Below are positions 51,544 to 61,182 of a DNA stretch of 64,000 nucleotides, in pieces. Both the position numbers and the translations under genes were made by a program. Source of the DNA: Acidobacteriaceae bacterium. GTDB taxonomy: Bacteria > Acidobacteriota > Terriglobia > Terriglobales > Acidobacteriaceae. The DNA is taken from NCBI GenBank assembly GCA_003131585.1, contig PKVW01000052.1, positions 1 to 64,000 of the forward strand, written 5' to 3'. Below the pieces are notes generated by a model. That model was not told the origin of the DNA, made no database searches, and saw nothing but the letters and a program-made list of their open reading frames with translations. The first letter of the stretch is position 1; each line of letters opens with the position of its first letter.

Positions 51544-53187
51544 TTGTTATCCTTCCCCGTGCGGCAAATTCATTTCAGCGCCTGGTTGTTGGTAGTTCTG
51601 TCATCGCTCCTGCAGGTACTCATTTTTCCTCTTGCCGGGCTGTACGTCCTGTCGTGGGTGGCGTTTGCTCCGCTGATCGTGGCCCTGTTGCGGGCGCGGC
51701 CGGCGGGGGCGCTGGAGATCGACGGCTCCGTCAACCTTCAGGCTGCGAAGCCCGGGCAGGCTTTTCTGCTGGCGTACATTTCCGGAATCCTCTGGTATGC
51801 GGGCACGTGTTACTGGATTTATAACACCATGCACGAACACGGCGGCCTGAGCGCGCCGGTGGCCCTGCTGGCGCTCTTTCTCTTCTGTCTTTATCTGGGG
51901 CTTTATCACGGCCTGTTCGGTTTGCTTTTGAGCTTGTCGGTTGGTCCGGGCAGCGACAACCGCCGCGCTCTGTTGGCCGCGCCATTTCTGTGGGTCGCGG
52001 TGGAGTTGGCGCGGACGCGCATCACCGGTTTCCCCTGGGACCTGCTGGGCACCGCGCAGGTGGACAACATATCCCTCAGCCGCATCACCACCTGGACCGG
52101 CGTTTACGGAGTGTCGTTCGAGATCGTGCTGGTGAATGTCGCGGTAGCCGCGGCTTTCCTGGTGCACCGAAAAAAGCGCAGCACCTTGCTGATCGCCTCG
52201 TTGGCGGCGGCGGCCGTGCTGCAGGCTGGCCGGCTGGTCGATCCGCCCGCGCTGCCGGCGGATCGCGCCGCGTTGCTGGTGCAGGAGAACGTTCCGGTGG
52301 ACGCAACCTGGACGCGCGATGCTTTCGAGCGCACGCTGCGCGAACTGGCCGATCTCAGCGTGAAGGCTGCGGCTGCCGACTTGTCCGCTCCGCCCGACTC
52401 GAAGCCGGGCAAGGTCGATTTGATCGTATGGCCTGAATCCCCTGCGCCTTTTTTTGCGAGCGATCCGCTATTTCGCGAGCCGGTGAGCCGGATGGCTCGC
52501 GCAGCGCAGAGCTGGGTGGTGACGGGCGCCATCGGTAGCGCTCCGGCCATGCAGAGCGGCAGATCGGCTTCCGAGGTGTTCAATTCAGCCGCGCTGATCA
52601 GTCCTTCCGGAGATTGGACCGCGCGATACGACAAAGTGCATCTTGTGCCTTTCGGAGAATACTTGCCGTTCCCCCGGCTGTTTGCATTTGCCGGAGGCTT
52701 GACCAAGGAGGTGGGAGAGTTTGAGGCGGGAGCGTCGCGAGCGCCGCTGGAGGCCGGAAACACGCGGCTCGGAATTTTTATCTGCTACGAGTCCGTGTTT
52801 CCCGACGAAGTACGGCAGTTTGCGGACCAGGGTGCGCAAGTTTTGGTGAATCTATCGAACGACGGCTGGTATGGTGACAGTGGCGCCTACGCGCAGCACT
52901 TGAATCAGACGCGCATGCGCGCCATCGAGAACCACCGCTGGCTCTTGAGCGCCACCAACACCGGAGTGACGGCTTCGATCGATCCTTACGGCCGAACCGT
53001 GGCGCGGCTTCCCCGCAAAGAGCGTGGCGCGCTGGTTGCCCCCTATGCCCTCACCTCCGTAACCACGTTCTACACGCGCCACGGCGACTGGTTCGGTTAT
53101 CTGTGTGCGATAATTTCAGCTGGGGCGCTGCTCACGCGCTTCGCACTTCGTATGAAAGCGGGTATGAAAGCGGCGGCATCCTCATGA
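51544..53187 (+). CDS. lnt: Apolipoprotein N-acyltransferase
   Basis: Inner-membrane enzyme that adds the third acyl chain to lipoproteins. 547 residues: about six N-terminal hydrophobic segments and a nitrilase-like domain with the triad Glu in LIVWPESPAP, Lys in YDKVHLVPFGEYLPFPR and Cys in IFICYESVFPDEVRQ. TTG 51544 used; GTG 51559 is an alternative start. The stop overlaps prfB (ATGA). The predicted lipoproteins in the window (lptE, 49090) would be substrates. Confidence 0.92.
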   Translation: MLSFPVRQIHFSAWLLVVLSSLLQVLIFPLAGLYVLSWVAFAPLIVALLRARPAGALEIDGSVNLQAAKPGQAFLLAYISGILWYAGTCYWIYNTMHEHGGLSAPVALLALFLFCLYLGLYHGLFGLLLSLSVGPGSDNRRALLAAPFLWVAVELARTRITGFPWDLLGTAQVDNISLSRITTWTGVYGVSFEIVLVNVAVAAAFLVHRKKRSTLLIASLAAAAVLQAGRLVDPPALPADRAALLVQENVPVDATWTRDAFERTLRELADLSVKAAAADLSAPPDSKPGKVDLIVWPESPAPFFASDPLFREPVSRMARAAQSWVVTGAIGSAPAMQSGRSASEVFNSAALISPSGDWTARYDKVHLVPFGEYLPFPRLFAFAGGLTKEVGEFEAGASRAPLEAGNTRLGIFICYESVFPDEVRQFADQGAQVLVNLSNDGWYGDSGAYAQHLNQTRMRAIENHRWLLSATNTGVTASIDPYGRTVARLPRKERGALVAPYALTSVTTFYTRHGDWFGYLCAIISAGALLTRFALRMKAGMKAAASS

Positions 53188-54285
53188 ATCAAGAGTTCGA
53201 GCAGGAATACGGGTCACTGAGCAAGAAGGTGCGCGAGCTCCGGGAGTATCTTTGACGCGGCGAAGCTCCGTCCGCAATTAGCCGAAATCGAGAAGCAGTC
53301 CGCCGAACCGAATCTGTGGTCAAACCCGCAACGCTCCCAGCAGGTGATGCGCGAGAAGAAGCGCCTGGAGCACTTGCTGGCTACTGACGCCGATCTGGGT
53401 CGCCGCGGCGACGATATTGCCGCCTACTTCGAGCTGGCGAAAGAAGGCGAAAGCGTCGATGCTGAACTGCGGCGCGAGCTCGACGCGCTGCGCGACCTGG
53501 TCGACAAGATCGAGACCGAGACGCTGCTTTCCGGCGCAAACGACGCACTCAATGCGATCGTCACCATTCATCCGGGTGCGGGCGGCACGGAATCGCAGGA
53601 CTGGGCCGACATGCTGCTGCGCATGTATCTGCGGTGGGCGGAGCGGCAGAGATTCGAGACCGTTCTCTACGACTACCAGGCCGGCGAAGAAGCGGGACTG
53701 AAATCGGCCACCTTCGCGGTGAACGGCGAGTATGCCTTTGGGCTGCTGAGCGGCGAAATCGGAGTGCACCGGCTGGTGCGAATTTCGCCGTTCGATCAAG
53801 CCAAGCGGCGGCATACGTCGTTTGCCAGCGTTTATGTTTCCCCGGAAATTGACGATAGCATTGAAGTGGTCATCAAGCCGGAAGACATTCGCACCGACAC
53901 CTACCGCTCGAGCGGCAAGGGCGGGCAACACGTCAATACGACAGATTCGGCGGTGCGCATTACGCACCTTGCCACCGGGTTGGTGTCCAGTTGCCAGAAT
54001 GAGCGCTCGCAGCATAAGAATCGCGAGCGGGCCATGAGCATGCTGCGCTCCAAGCTCTACGAATTCGAGATGGAGAAAAAGCGCGCGGCCACGAAGAAAA
54101 TCGAAGACTCAAAACTCGACAACGACTTCGGGTCGCAGATTCGTTCCTACGTGCTGCAGCCCTACCGCATGATCAAGGATCACCGCACGAAGACCGAGGT
54201 GGGCGACGTGGATCGCGTGATTGACGGCGACTTGCAGCCCTTCATTCGGGCGTATTTGCTGGCGCGGCGCGCGGAGAAACAATAA
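53184..54285 (+). CDS. prfB: Peptide chain release factor 2 with programmed +1 frameshift
   Basis: Recognises UGA and UAA. Frame 0 from ATG 53184 gives 23 codons and stops at TGA 53253-53255 in the classic context CGGGAGTATCTTTGAC (Shine-Dalgarno-like GGGAG, slippery CTT-T). A +1 shift resumes at GAC 53254, giving 366 residues in total: join 53184-53252 and 53254-54285. The shifted part has the SPF anticodon-mimic (RISPFDQAKRRHTSF) and the GGQ catalytic loop (SSGKGGQHVNTTDSA). Autoregulated by RF2 level. Confidence 0.95.
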
Positions 54286-54923
54286 TGAGCGCGAAACGGG
54301 CAAAAGGATCGGCGGCGAAGCGGAAGTCGGTGAAACTTGGTCCGCAGTTTCTGCGCGCATTTGTTTTTGCGGCCGAAAAGCATGCCGGGCAGGCGCGTAA
54401 GGCCTCGACCATTCCTTATATCGCGCACTTAATGGGGGTTGCGTCGCTGGCGCTGGAGTTCGGCGGGGACGAAGATCTGGCGATCGGAGCGCTGCTGCAC
54501 GATGTGGTCGAAGACTGCGGCGGGGCGCCGATGTCGAAAGAAATCCGGCGGCGGTTCGGGAGCCGTGTGGCGAAGATTGTGGACGGCTGCACGGACTCCG
54601 ACGCGGATCCCAAACCGCCGTGGCGGGAACGCAAAGAAACTTATATCCGGCATCTGAAAAGCGCCGATGGGGAAACGAGGCTGGTTTCCGCCGCGGACAA
54701 ACTGCACAATGTGCGGTCCATTCTTTCCGACTACCGGGAAGTTGGAGAATCGGTGTGGTCCCGGTTCCATGGTGGGCGCGAGGGAACTCTTTGGTACTAT
54801 CGGGCTTTATTGGAGGAGTTTCTGCGGCGCAAGCCGAACCGCCTGATTCGAGAGTTGGAACTTGCGGTGCAAGAACTCGAAGCCAGGGCGAAGCAGGCCC
54901 GGTCTCGTAGTTCCAAGAGATGA
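54285..54923 (+). CDS. HD-domain (p)ppGpp hydrolase-like protein
   Basis: 212 residues. HD_4/RSH-hydrolase-type motifs: PYIAHLMGVASLALEFGGDE, GALLHDVVEDCGG (HD pair) and LVSAADKLHNVRSILSDY. No synthetase, TGS or ACT domain, so it resembles stand-alone small alarmone hydrolases or metazoan Mesh1-like enzymes. The start overlaps the prfB stop by one base. Substrate is inferred only. Confidence 0.82.
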   Translation: MSAKRAKGSAAKRKSVKLGPQFLRAFVFAAEKHAGQARKASTIPYIAHLMGVASLALEFGGDEDLAIGALLHDVVEDCGGAPMSKEIRRRFGSRVAKIVDGCTDSDADPKPPWRERKETYIRHLKSADGETRLVSAADKLHNVRSILSDYREVGESVWSRFHGGREGTLWYYRALLEEFLRRKPNRLIRELELAVQELEARAKQARSRSSKR

Positions 54924-54927
54924 ACTC

Positions 54928-56205
54928 ATGCCGCGCCAGATCGACCTAATTCGTGCCTCCAAGCTGCCGTCGAACATGATGCAGTTTGCGGCAAAGGGGG
55001 CGCTGCAAGTCCCGCCCGACGAAAGCATTGAGATCCTGGTTTATCTCGCCAAACACAATAAGATTTTTGGCGACCTCGCCCGCATGACTTTGGCAGGCTG
55101 GGACGAGAAGGCTTCGCTGGCCGCGGCCTCCGATCCGAAGACTCCTCGCGAAGTGCTCGATTACCTGGTTGCGCCGGAGACTCTTCGTCCCAGGCTGCTG
55201 CCTGCGCTGCTGGAGAATCCGTCGGTTCCCGACAGTGCGTTGGCGAAGTTCGCCGTCTCCGCATCGGGGGAATCGATCCAGGCCATGCTGCAAAGTCCGC
55301 GCGCGCGGACTTCGGCGCGGGTTCTGGATTCGCTCCGATCGAATCCATACTTGAAGGCCAACGAAGCATCCGCTGTCGCCGAACTGCTAAGCGCGGGCAA
55401 GACGCAGCCACCACCAATTCCTGTTGCAGGCATCGGGCCACCAGTGGAGGAAGCAATTCGTGCGACGGCCGGCGAAGCGGTTGAAGAACCGGCGTCGGTC
55501 GCGAGCGACGAAGCGGAAGTGCCTGACGAAGCCGTTTCCGCTTATCTTGCCGAGCACGCGACGGAGATTGCCGCGGACCAGAATAAGCCGTTCCAACCAA
55601 TCGGCGGCATCGTGGAGCTGCTGGGATCCGACTATTTCCCAGTGTCGCAAATGAAAGAGATGGCAGAGATCGGCGGCAGCGGAGAGGAGGCTGGGACAGG
55701 GTCTGGCAGCCCGGCCTCCGCGGCTGTGGCGCGTTCCAGGCCCGCCGCTAGCGGGATCTCGCCCCAGGGCGGAGCTCAGCGTGACAACGCAGTGCAGAAG
55801 ATCAACCGCCTTGACGTGAAAGGGCGCATCCAGTTGGCGATGAAGGGCAATAAGGAAGAGCGGTCCATTCTGATTCGCGACGGTACAAAGGTGGTGGCGT
55901 TGGCGGTGCTCGATGCACCCAAGCTTTCCGACGGGGAAGTCGAAAAGTTTGCTCTACAGAAGAATGTGCTGGAAGCGGTGCTGCGGCACATTCCACTGAA
56001 ACGCCGCTTCATGAAGAATTACATCGTGGTGCGGAACCTGGTGGCGAACCCACGCACGCCGCTCGATCTTGGACTAGGGTTGATGAAACACCTGCTCACA
56101 CAGGATTTGAAGAATATCTCCGCCAACAAGGAAATCTCCGAAACCGTCCGTAAGCTGGCTCTGAAGATGTACAAGCAGAAGCTGGACTCGGCGAACAAGA
56201 AATAG
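54928..56205 (+). CDS. Helical-repeat protein of unknown function
   Basis: 425 residues from ATG 54928, 4 bases after the previous stop. Two helical-repeat parts (residues 1-165: DPKTPREVLDYLVAPETLRP, LLENPSVPDSALAKFAVSAS; and 300-425: AMKGNKEERSILIRDGTKVV, FMKNYIVVRNLVANPRTPLD) flank an acidic, Pro/Ala-rich linker of about 130 residues. The second part resembles a repeat seen in acidobacterial and deltaproteobacterial proteins, without known function. No signal peptide. Confidence 0.75.
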   Translation: MPRQIDLIRASKLPSNMMQFAAKGALQVPPDESIEILVYLAKHNKIFGDLARMTLAGWDEKASLAAASDPKTPREVLDYLVAPETLRPRLLPALLENPSVPDSALAKFAVSASGESIQAMLQSPRARTSARVLDSLRSNPYLKANEASAVAELLSAGKTQPPPIPVAGIGPPVEEAIRATAGEAVEEPASVASDEAEVPDEAVSAYLAEHATEIAADQNKPFQPIGGIVELLGSDYFPVSQMKEMAEIGGSGEEAGTGSGSPASAAVARSRPAASGISPQGGAQRDNAVQKINRLDVKGRIQLAMKGNKEERSILIRDGTKVVALAVLDAPKLSDGEVEKFALQKNVLEAVLRHIPLKRRFMKNYIVVRNLVANPRTPLDLGLGLMKHLLTQDLKNISANKEISETVRKLALKMYKQKLDSANKK

Positions 56206-56229
56206 AGGAAGCGAGCCAAATGCGCGATA

Positions 56230-56341
56230 ATGCGTCGCACAGAACGCGATCCTTCGGCGCGCTTCGCTTGTTCAGGGCAGGCAGCTCCGCGCGGCCCGCC
56301 TAGATCCTTCGCTGCGCAAAGAACGCTTGCTCAGGATGACA
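56230..56341 (-). repeat. Palindromic repeat of the GATCCTTCGC/AGGATGACA type
   Basis: 56302-56341 reads AGATCCTTCGCTGCGCAAAG then CTTGCTCAGGATGACA, and 56249-56280 has a second GATCCTTCGGCGCGCTTCGC. This is a dispersed palindrome common between genes here; on the minus strand it begins TGTCATCCTGAGC, close to the TCATCCCGACCGGAGC units at 40-42 kb. Confidence 0.7.
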
Positions 56342-56347
56342 ATTAAA

Positions 56348-56761
56348 ATGGCTCCTTCCCCGCAAGCCGATCCGGTTACTGAAATATTGCGCCGCGCGAA
56401 AACCATCGCGGTGGTCGGACTCTCCGACGATCCGCTGCGTGCCAGCCACGGCGTCGCGGCCTACATGCAGAGCCAGGGATACCGCATCATTCCAGTGAAT
56501 CCGCATATCAAATCCTGTCTGGGCGAGAAGGCGTATGCTTCGTTGCTCGAGGCGCCGGAGAAGATCGACATCGTGAACATTTTCCGGCGGCCGGAGTTTG
56601 TGTCAGAAGTCGTGGATCAGGCCATTCAGTTAAAAGTTCCGGCGATCTGGATGCAGGAAGGCGTGATCCACGAAAAGGCTGCCGAGAAGGCGCGCCGGGC
56701 GGGCATGTTCGTGGTGATGGACTGCTGCATTCTGAAAGCGCACCGGGCGCGATTCCGATGA
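56348..56761 (+). CDS. CoA-binding domain protein (YccU-like)
   Basis: 137 residues from ATG 56348. Rossmann-type CoA-binding domain: AKTIAVVGLSDDPLRASHGV, GYRIIPVNPHIKSCLGEKAY, DIVNIFRRPEFVSEVVDQAI and KVPAIWMQEGVIHEKAAEKA, then VVMDCCILKAH. Related to the N-terminal part of succinyl-CoA synthetase alpha; biological role unknown. Confidence 0.88.
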   Translation: MAPSPQADPVTEILRRAKTIAVVGLSDDPLRASHGVAAYMQSQGYRIIPVNPHIKSCLGEKAYASLLEAPEKIDIVNIFRRPEFVSEVVDQAIQLKVPAIWMQEGVIHEKAAEKARRAGMFVVMDCCILKAHRARFR

Positions 56762-56773
56762 ACCGCGGAAGGG

Positions 56774-58138
56774 CTAAGTTGAACCTTGCGGGCTTTTCTG
56801 AGGGCTCTTCTGCGGGCGCAGGCGCTTGATCTCTTCCATGCGCTCGCGGATGCGCTTCTCGATGCCCTCATTTGTGGGCCGGTAGTAGACTCGGTCCCGC
56901 AAATTGTCCGGCAGGCATTGCATGTTCGCGACTTTGCCTTCGACATCGTGCGCGTATTGATAATCCTTACCATAGCCCAATCCCTTCATGAGTCCGGTGG
57001 GCGCGTTGCGCAGATGCAGCGGCACGGGTTCGGCGGCGGTTTGTTCGATATCCTGCCGCACGGCGGAGTATGCGGTGTAAAGCGCATTCGACTTGGGCGC
57101 GGCCGAGAGGTAAACGACGGCTTGCGCAAGGGCGAGGTTGCCCTCCGGCATGCCGATAAAATCCACGGCATCGCGCGCGGCCATGCAGAGCGAAAGCGCG
57201 TTGGGATCGGCCAGGCCGATATCTTCGATCGCCATGCGCACGACGCGGCGCGCGATGTAGAGCGGATCTTCGCCCGCTTCAATCATGCGGCCTAGCCAGT
57301 AGAGGGCGGCGTCGGGATCGCTGTTGCGCACGGACTTGTGCAGGGCTGAGATCAGGTTGTAATGTTCTTCGCCGGCCTTGTCGTAGAGTAGGGTGCGCTT
57401 CTGCAGCGCGTTGCGAACGATCTCGTCCGTGATTTCCGCCCTCTGATCTCCGGCCTGCTGCGCCAATCCGGCCGCCACTTCCAGCACGTTGTAGGCGCTG
57501 CGCGCGTCGCCGCTGGTATAGCTGGCAATTCTCTTGAGGACATCGCCGGATGCGCGCAACTTCATTGCGCCAAGGCCGCGCTCTTCGTCTGTCAGGGCTC
57601 GCTTTAGCAGCTGCACGATCTGGTCTTCGGTCAGCGGCTGCAATACATAGACGCGGCAGCGCGAGAGCAATGCGGAGTTGATCTCGAAGGAAGGATTCTC
57701 GGTGGTGGCGCCGATCAGGCGGATGTTTCCTTTTTCCACGTGGGGCAGGAAGGCATCCTGCTGGGCCTTGTTAAAGCGGTGAATCTCGTCGATGAAGACG
57801 ATGGTGCGCGTGCCATATTGGCGCGCGCGCTCGGCATCGGCCATGACCTGCTTGATCTCTTTGATCCCGACCAGCACGGCGGAGAATTCAATAAACTCCG
57901 CCTTGGTCATGCGGGCGATGATCTGCGCCAGCGTGGTCTTGCCCGTGCCCGGCGGTCCCCAGAAGATGAGCGATCCGGTATCGTCGCGTTCGATCTGCGC
58001 GCGCAAGGGCTTGCCGGGACCGATCAGGTGCTCCTGGCCGACGTACTCTTCGAGCGTGCGCGGACGCATGCGATCCGCCAGCGGCCGCGTGCGGTCAGTG
58101 GCGCTAGAGGCGTTCGGGGTGGGTTGGAAGAGTCCCAT
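56774..58138 (-). CDS. rarA: Replication-associated recombination protein A (RarA/MgsA)
   Basis: Clamp-loader-like AAA+ ATPase acting at stalled forks. 454 residues: Walker [17 protein letters not shown], Walker [21 protein letters not shown], sensor 1 [20 protein letters not shown], and the C-terminal MgsA tetramerisation part ([20 protein letters not shown]-like and [20 protein letters not shown]). Normal length and full domain order. Confidence 0.93.
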   Translation of the reverse strand: MGLFQPTPNASSATDRTRPLADRMRPRTLEEYVGQEHLIGPGKPLRAQIERDDTGSLIFWGPPGTGKTTLAQIIARMTKAEFIEFSAVLVGIKEIKQVMADAERARQYGTRTIVFIDEIHRFNKAQQDAFLPHVEKGNIRLIGATTENPSFEINSALLSRCRVYVLQPLTEDQIVQLLKRALTDEERGLGAMKLRASGDVLKRIASYTSGDARSAYNVLEVAAGLAQQAGDQRAEITDEIVRNALQKRTLLYDKAGEEHYNLISALHKSVRNSDPDAALYWLGRMIEAGEDPLYIARRVVRMAIEDIGLADPNALSLCMAARDAVDFIGMPEGNLALAQAVVYLSAAPKSNALYTAYSAVRQDIEQTAAEPVPLHLRNAPTGLMKGLGYGKDYQYAHDVEGKVANMQCLPDNLRDRVYYRPTNEGIEKRIRERMEEIKRLRPQKSPQKSPQGST

Positions 58139-58154
58139 GAGAATTCATTTCACT

Positions 58155-58222
58155 GAAGAGGCACCCTTGGACTTCGCTCAGGGCGGGCTCCCACACGGAG
58201 AATAATAAAAGGGTTCTCCGTG
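58155..58222. repeat. Hairpin region upstream of rarA
   Basis: 58161-58192 holds GGCACCCTTGGACTTCGCTC-AGGGCGGGCTCC, an imperfect palindrome. 58194-58222 is a perfect 9-bp stem CACGGAGAA/TTCTCCGTG with an 11-base loop. The latter is followed by TGCCTCGGTGGTTAAA; a similar TTCTCTGTGCCTCTGTGGTG occurs at 44247, so it is probably another dispersed repeat. Confidence 0.6.
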
Positions 58223-58240
58223 CCTCGGTGGTTAAATCGT

Positions 58241-59104
58241 TCACCGTCTTTGCCTTGCCGCTTCGTACAGTACGATGCTCGCGGCGACGCCCGCATTGAG
58301 AGACTCCACCTGCGGAGTATGCGGAATGGCGACGACTTCATCCATCTTGGCCATCAGTTCGCGCGGCAGGCCGGCCCCCTCGTTGCCGAAGAAGATCGCC
58401 GCTGCGCCCTTCAAATCTGCTTGATCCAAGGCCGTCCCCTGGTGCGAGGAAGTCGCGATCAGGCGCACGCCTTGACCTCGCAGCTTCTCTGAAACCTCCT
58501 CGAGGTCTCCTGTCGCTGATTTTCCGTGCCCATGAATCTGTCCATGAACGATGGGAAGGCGGAACACCGATCCTGCCGAGGCGCGAACAACTTTCGAGTT
58601 GAAGGGGCTGACCGTGCCTTCGCCGAGCACCACGCCCGCGCTTCCAAACGCCTCGGACGAGCGCAGAATCGTGCCCAGATTGCCCGGGTCCTGCAGCCCG
58701 GCGAGTACGACTATCGGACCTACCTGCACCCGTTCCATGACATCGTCGAGCGAGAATTTCTTGAGGCGCACCAGCGCGGCCACGCCCTGAGGGGATTCAC
58801 TGGGCACGAGGCTGTCGAATAACTTGTCAGGTAGCAGCAAGATTTCGACCTGGGCGCCAATCTGCGGGAGCAGACGCTCGGCCCGGTCTTGCGCCGATTC
58901 GCGAAAGAACACCGCGCTGAAGCGCAGGCCGCTGCGGATGGCCTCTTCCAGGATGCGCAAGCCCTCGACGGCACAGTCCCCGCTTTCGGTGAGTTCCGCC
59001 CGTGAGAATGCCTGACGCAGTTGCTTGACCAGCGGGTTGTGGCGTCCCTCGATGCGGCGGAGCCTGTGCTGAACGCTAGGAGCGGGTGCTGAGACTCTTT
59101 TCAT
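58241..59104 (-). CDS. TrmH-family RNA 2'-O-methyltransferase
   Basis: SpoU-type knotted SAM enzyme. 287 residues: N-terminal substrate-binding domain (RRIEGRHNPLVKQLRQAFSR, GDCAVEGLRILEEAIRSGLR) and the knot with LAGLQDPGNLGTILRSSEAF, SKVVRASAGSVFRLP and FGNEGAGLPRELM. Target is most likely rRNA, but the exact nucleotide is not predictable. Confidence 0.9.
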   Translation of the reverse strand: MKRVSAPAPSVQHRLRRIEGRHNPLVKQLRQAFSRAELTESGDCAVEGLRILEEAIRSGLRFSAVFFRESAQDRAERLLPQIGAQVEILLLPDKLFDSLVPSESPQGVAALVRLKKFSLDDVMERVQVGPIVVLAGLQDPGNLGTILRSSEAFGSAGVVLGEGTVSPFNSKVVRASAGSVFRLPIVHGQIHGHGKSATGDLEEVSEKLRGQGVRLIATSSHQGTALDQADLKGAAAIFFGNEGAGLPRELMAKMDEVVAIPHTPQVESLNAGVAASIVLYEAARQRR

Positions 59105-59234
59105 GAGTGAAATTGTGACTGGGAGATCGTGACTGCATGATACGCCGCCCCACCCGCGTTGCCGTTCTTTGCCGTATTATGGTAGGCTCCACGGACAAAA
59201 TACTCCGAGCGATAGCATGCAGGAAGGGAGCGCC

Positions 59235-59882
59235 GTGCGCGCCGAAATCCTAAAAATCAGTAGTGAGACCCCTGAGACTTCACTGATCAAGTACGCCGCC
59301 GACCAGATTCGCGCGGGCGAAGTGCTGGGCATGCCGACGGACACGTTCTATGGGCTGGCGGCCGATCCTTTCAACCTGCGCGCGGTTGACCGCGTGTATG
59401 ACATTAAGACCCGCTCGCGTCACAAACCCCTGTCGCTGCTCATCGAAAGCGTGGATCAGGCGGAAGAACTGGCCAAATCGCTGTCCGAGGAGTTTTACGC
59501 GTTGGCGCGGCAATACTGGCCGGGACCGCTCACCATCATCGTGAAAGCCGGGTCGCGTCTGCCCCTGAAAGTGACCGCCAATACCGGAAACGTGGCCCTG
59601 CGCGTGCCGAACGCAAAGATTCCGCTGGCGGTGGTGGTGGCGGCGGCAATTCCAATCACGGCCACATCGGCTAATCTGAGCGGGGCTTCGGAATGCACCA
59701 GCGCCGAGCAAGTGCGCGACCAGCTCGATGGCCGGATCAGCATCATCGTGGACGGCGGAATTTCCCCGCGCGACATCCCTTCCACCATAATTGATCTGAC
59801 CGACGAAGGGGCGCGCTGGCGAGTCATCCGCGAAGGCGCGATTCCCGCCCAAGAGATTTCCACCTTCTTTGCCAAAGGATGA
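59235..59882 (+). CDS. tsaC: L-threonylcarbamoyladenylate synthase
   Basis: Sua5/YciO/YrdC-family enzyme making the TC-AMP intermediate for tRNA t6A. 215 residues: IRAGEVLGMPTDTFYGLAAD, VYDIKTRSRHKPLSLLIESV, YWPGPLTIIVKAGSRLPLKV and ITATSANLSGASECTSAEQV. GTG 59235 is chosen for the GGAAGGGAG at 59222-59230; ATG 59217 is possible. It pairs functionally with tsaB at 4524. It overlaps the next gene by 4 bases. Confidence 0.9.
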   Translation: MRAEILKISSETPETSLIKYAADQIRAGEVLGMPTDTFYGLAADPFNLRAVDRVYDIKTRSRHKPLSLLIESVDQAEELAKSLSEEFYALARQYWPGPLTIIVKAGSRLPLKVTANTGNVALRVPNAKIPLAVVVAAAIPITATSANLSGASECTSAEQVRDQLDGRISIIVDGGISPRDIPSTIIDLTDEGARWRVIREGAIPAQEISTFFAKG

Positions 59883-60508
59883 GCGACGATTCTGTTCACC
59901 GGCATCCGCGACGCCGCTGGCTGCCGCGGATCGAGGCGCTGGCGCTGGCCGCGTTGGCTTCGTTGGCTTCGTTCCTTGCGCTGACCGGGGTTCGCATTGT
60001 GCGTGAGGGGGCGCTGCAGGAGCCGCATCCGGCGGATGCCATCGTCGTGTTCGGCGCGGCGGAATATGCCGGCCATCCCTCGCCCGTGTTGCGCGCGCGA
60101 CTCGATCACGCATTCGATCTTTTCCATCGGGGTATCGCTCCGGTCGTGATCACTACCGGCGGCGCTGCGTCCGATCCCAGCTTCAGCGAAGGCGGCGTGG
60201 GCCGCGATTACTTGATGCGCCGCGGAATTCCCGAGCGCAATCTGATCGCCGAGACCCAGGGTTCAGACACGGCTCAATCGGCGGTGCGGGTGGCTGTGAT
60301 CATGCGCGCCAACGGACTGCACAGTTGCGTGGCGGTCAGTGACGCCTATCATGTGTTCCGCATCAAGAGGTTGCTGGAGCACGAGGGCATCAGCCCAGTG
60401 TATGTCGCGCCCCGGCCCGACTCGCGTCCGCACAGCGTCGTGCAGCGCCTATATGCGGTATTGCGGGAAGCGAGCAGCTACTTGCTGTGGAAACTGGGCA
60501 TGACGTAG
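59879..60508 (+). CDS. YdcF/SanA-like DUF218 membrane-associated protein
   Basis: 209 residues with one N-terminal hydrophobic segment (IEALALAALASLASFLALTG) and the DUF218 fold: PADAIVVFGAAEYAGHPSPV, LFHRGIAPVVITTGGAAS, DYLMRRGIPERNLIAETQGS and SDAYHVFRIKRLLEHEG. SanA relatives affect envelope permeability; no catalytic role is settled. ATGA overlap with tsaC. Confidence 0.85.
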   Translation: MSDDSVHRHPRRRWLPRIEALALAALASLASFLALTGVRIVREGALQEPHPADAIVVFGAAEYAGHPSPVLRARLDHAFDLFHRGIAPVVITTGGAASDPSFSEGGVGRDYLMRRGIPERNLIAETQGSDTAQSAVRVAVIMRANGLHSCVAVSDAYHVFRIKRLLEHEGISPVYVAPRPDSRPHSVVQRLYAVLREASSYLLWKLGMT

Positions 60509-60510
60509 GA

Positions 60511-60655
60511 GCGGGCTTCGGGCTTCGGCGATTCGGGCTTCGCTGGTTCAGGCTACATTAGATTCGCGGGTTCTTTCGCGAGTAACGATACGGATGTTGG
60601 AAATCTTGGTTGTGAGGGCAGAACAGCCGAAGCTCGACAGCCGAAGCCCGAAGCC
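60511..60655. repeat. Inverted-repeat element filling a convergent gap
   Basis: Left arm 60511-60546 (GCGGGCTTCGGGCTTCGGCG then ATTCGGGCTTCGC), right arm 60624-60655 (CAGCCGAAGCTCGACAGCCG then AAGCCCGAAGCC), enclosing about 77 bases that contain their own palindrome GCGGGTTCTTTCGC. It starts 2 bases after one stop codon and ends 2 bases before the opposing stop codon. Confidence 0.85.
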
Positions 60656-60657
60656 TT

Positions 60658-61182
60658 CTACCAGCCGCTTCTCTCCCGCAGCGACGTGATGTGGGCCACG
60701 TGATGGCGTCCGTGCCAGGCGTACAGCGCGAGGGTCTTTTCCAGATTCATCACGCCCATCTCGGGATGATGGAAGGTGCGCTTCCAGTCTTCTGGATTAA
60801 GTGAGTGCAGAAGACGCACCCACCGATCGTGCAAAGAATCCAGCAACGCCAGCGAGACTTCCACGGGAGTGGCCTGCGTATCAGCTAGTCGCGCCCAGCG
60901 GTCTTCGGCGTAGGGCTTGATCGTCGGTTCGTCTTCGGTGAGGGCCAGTTTGAAGCGCACGTATGCGTTGAGATGGCTGTCCGGGACGTGGTGCGCGACC
61001 TGGCGTACGGTCCAGCCATCGGGACGGTAGGGCGTGTCCAGTTGCCGCTCCGACAGTCCTTTCACGGCGGCGCGCAGGTTGGTGGGGGCGCCGGCGATAT
61101 CGTCCAGAAATTTCTGCTTCTGATCTTCGGCGAGGGAGCCGTCGTAGGTAAACTTGCCGATGGGGTAGCGCAGGTCGGTCAT
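60658..61182 (-). CDS. DinB/YfiT-like metal-dependent protein
   Basis: 174 residues, four-helix DinB_2 fold. Metal-binding His triad: His in GWTVRQVAHHVPDSHLNAYV and two in LYAWHGRHHVAHITSLRER. The N-terminal DLRYPIGKFTYDGSL block resembles YfiT-type bacillithiol/thiol transferases, but the substrate is unknown here. Confidence 0.85.
   Translation of the reverse strand: MTDLRYPIGKFTYDGSLAEDQKQKFLDDIAGAPTNLRAAVKGLSERQLDTPYRPDGWTVRQVAHHVPDSHLNAYVRFKLALTEDEPTIKPYAEDRWARLADTQATPVEVSLALLDSLHDRWVRLLHSLNPEDWKRTFHHPEMGVMNLEKTLALYAWHGRHHVAHITSLRERSGW

Noticed and set aside
51544-53187. Carbon-nitrogen hydrolase (nitrilase) as the main function
   Set aside because: The nitrilase-like domain is fused to multiple N-terminal membrane segments with the Lnt-specific layout.
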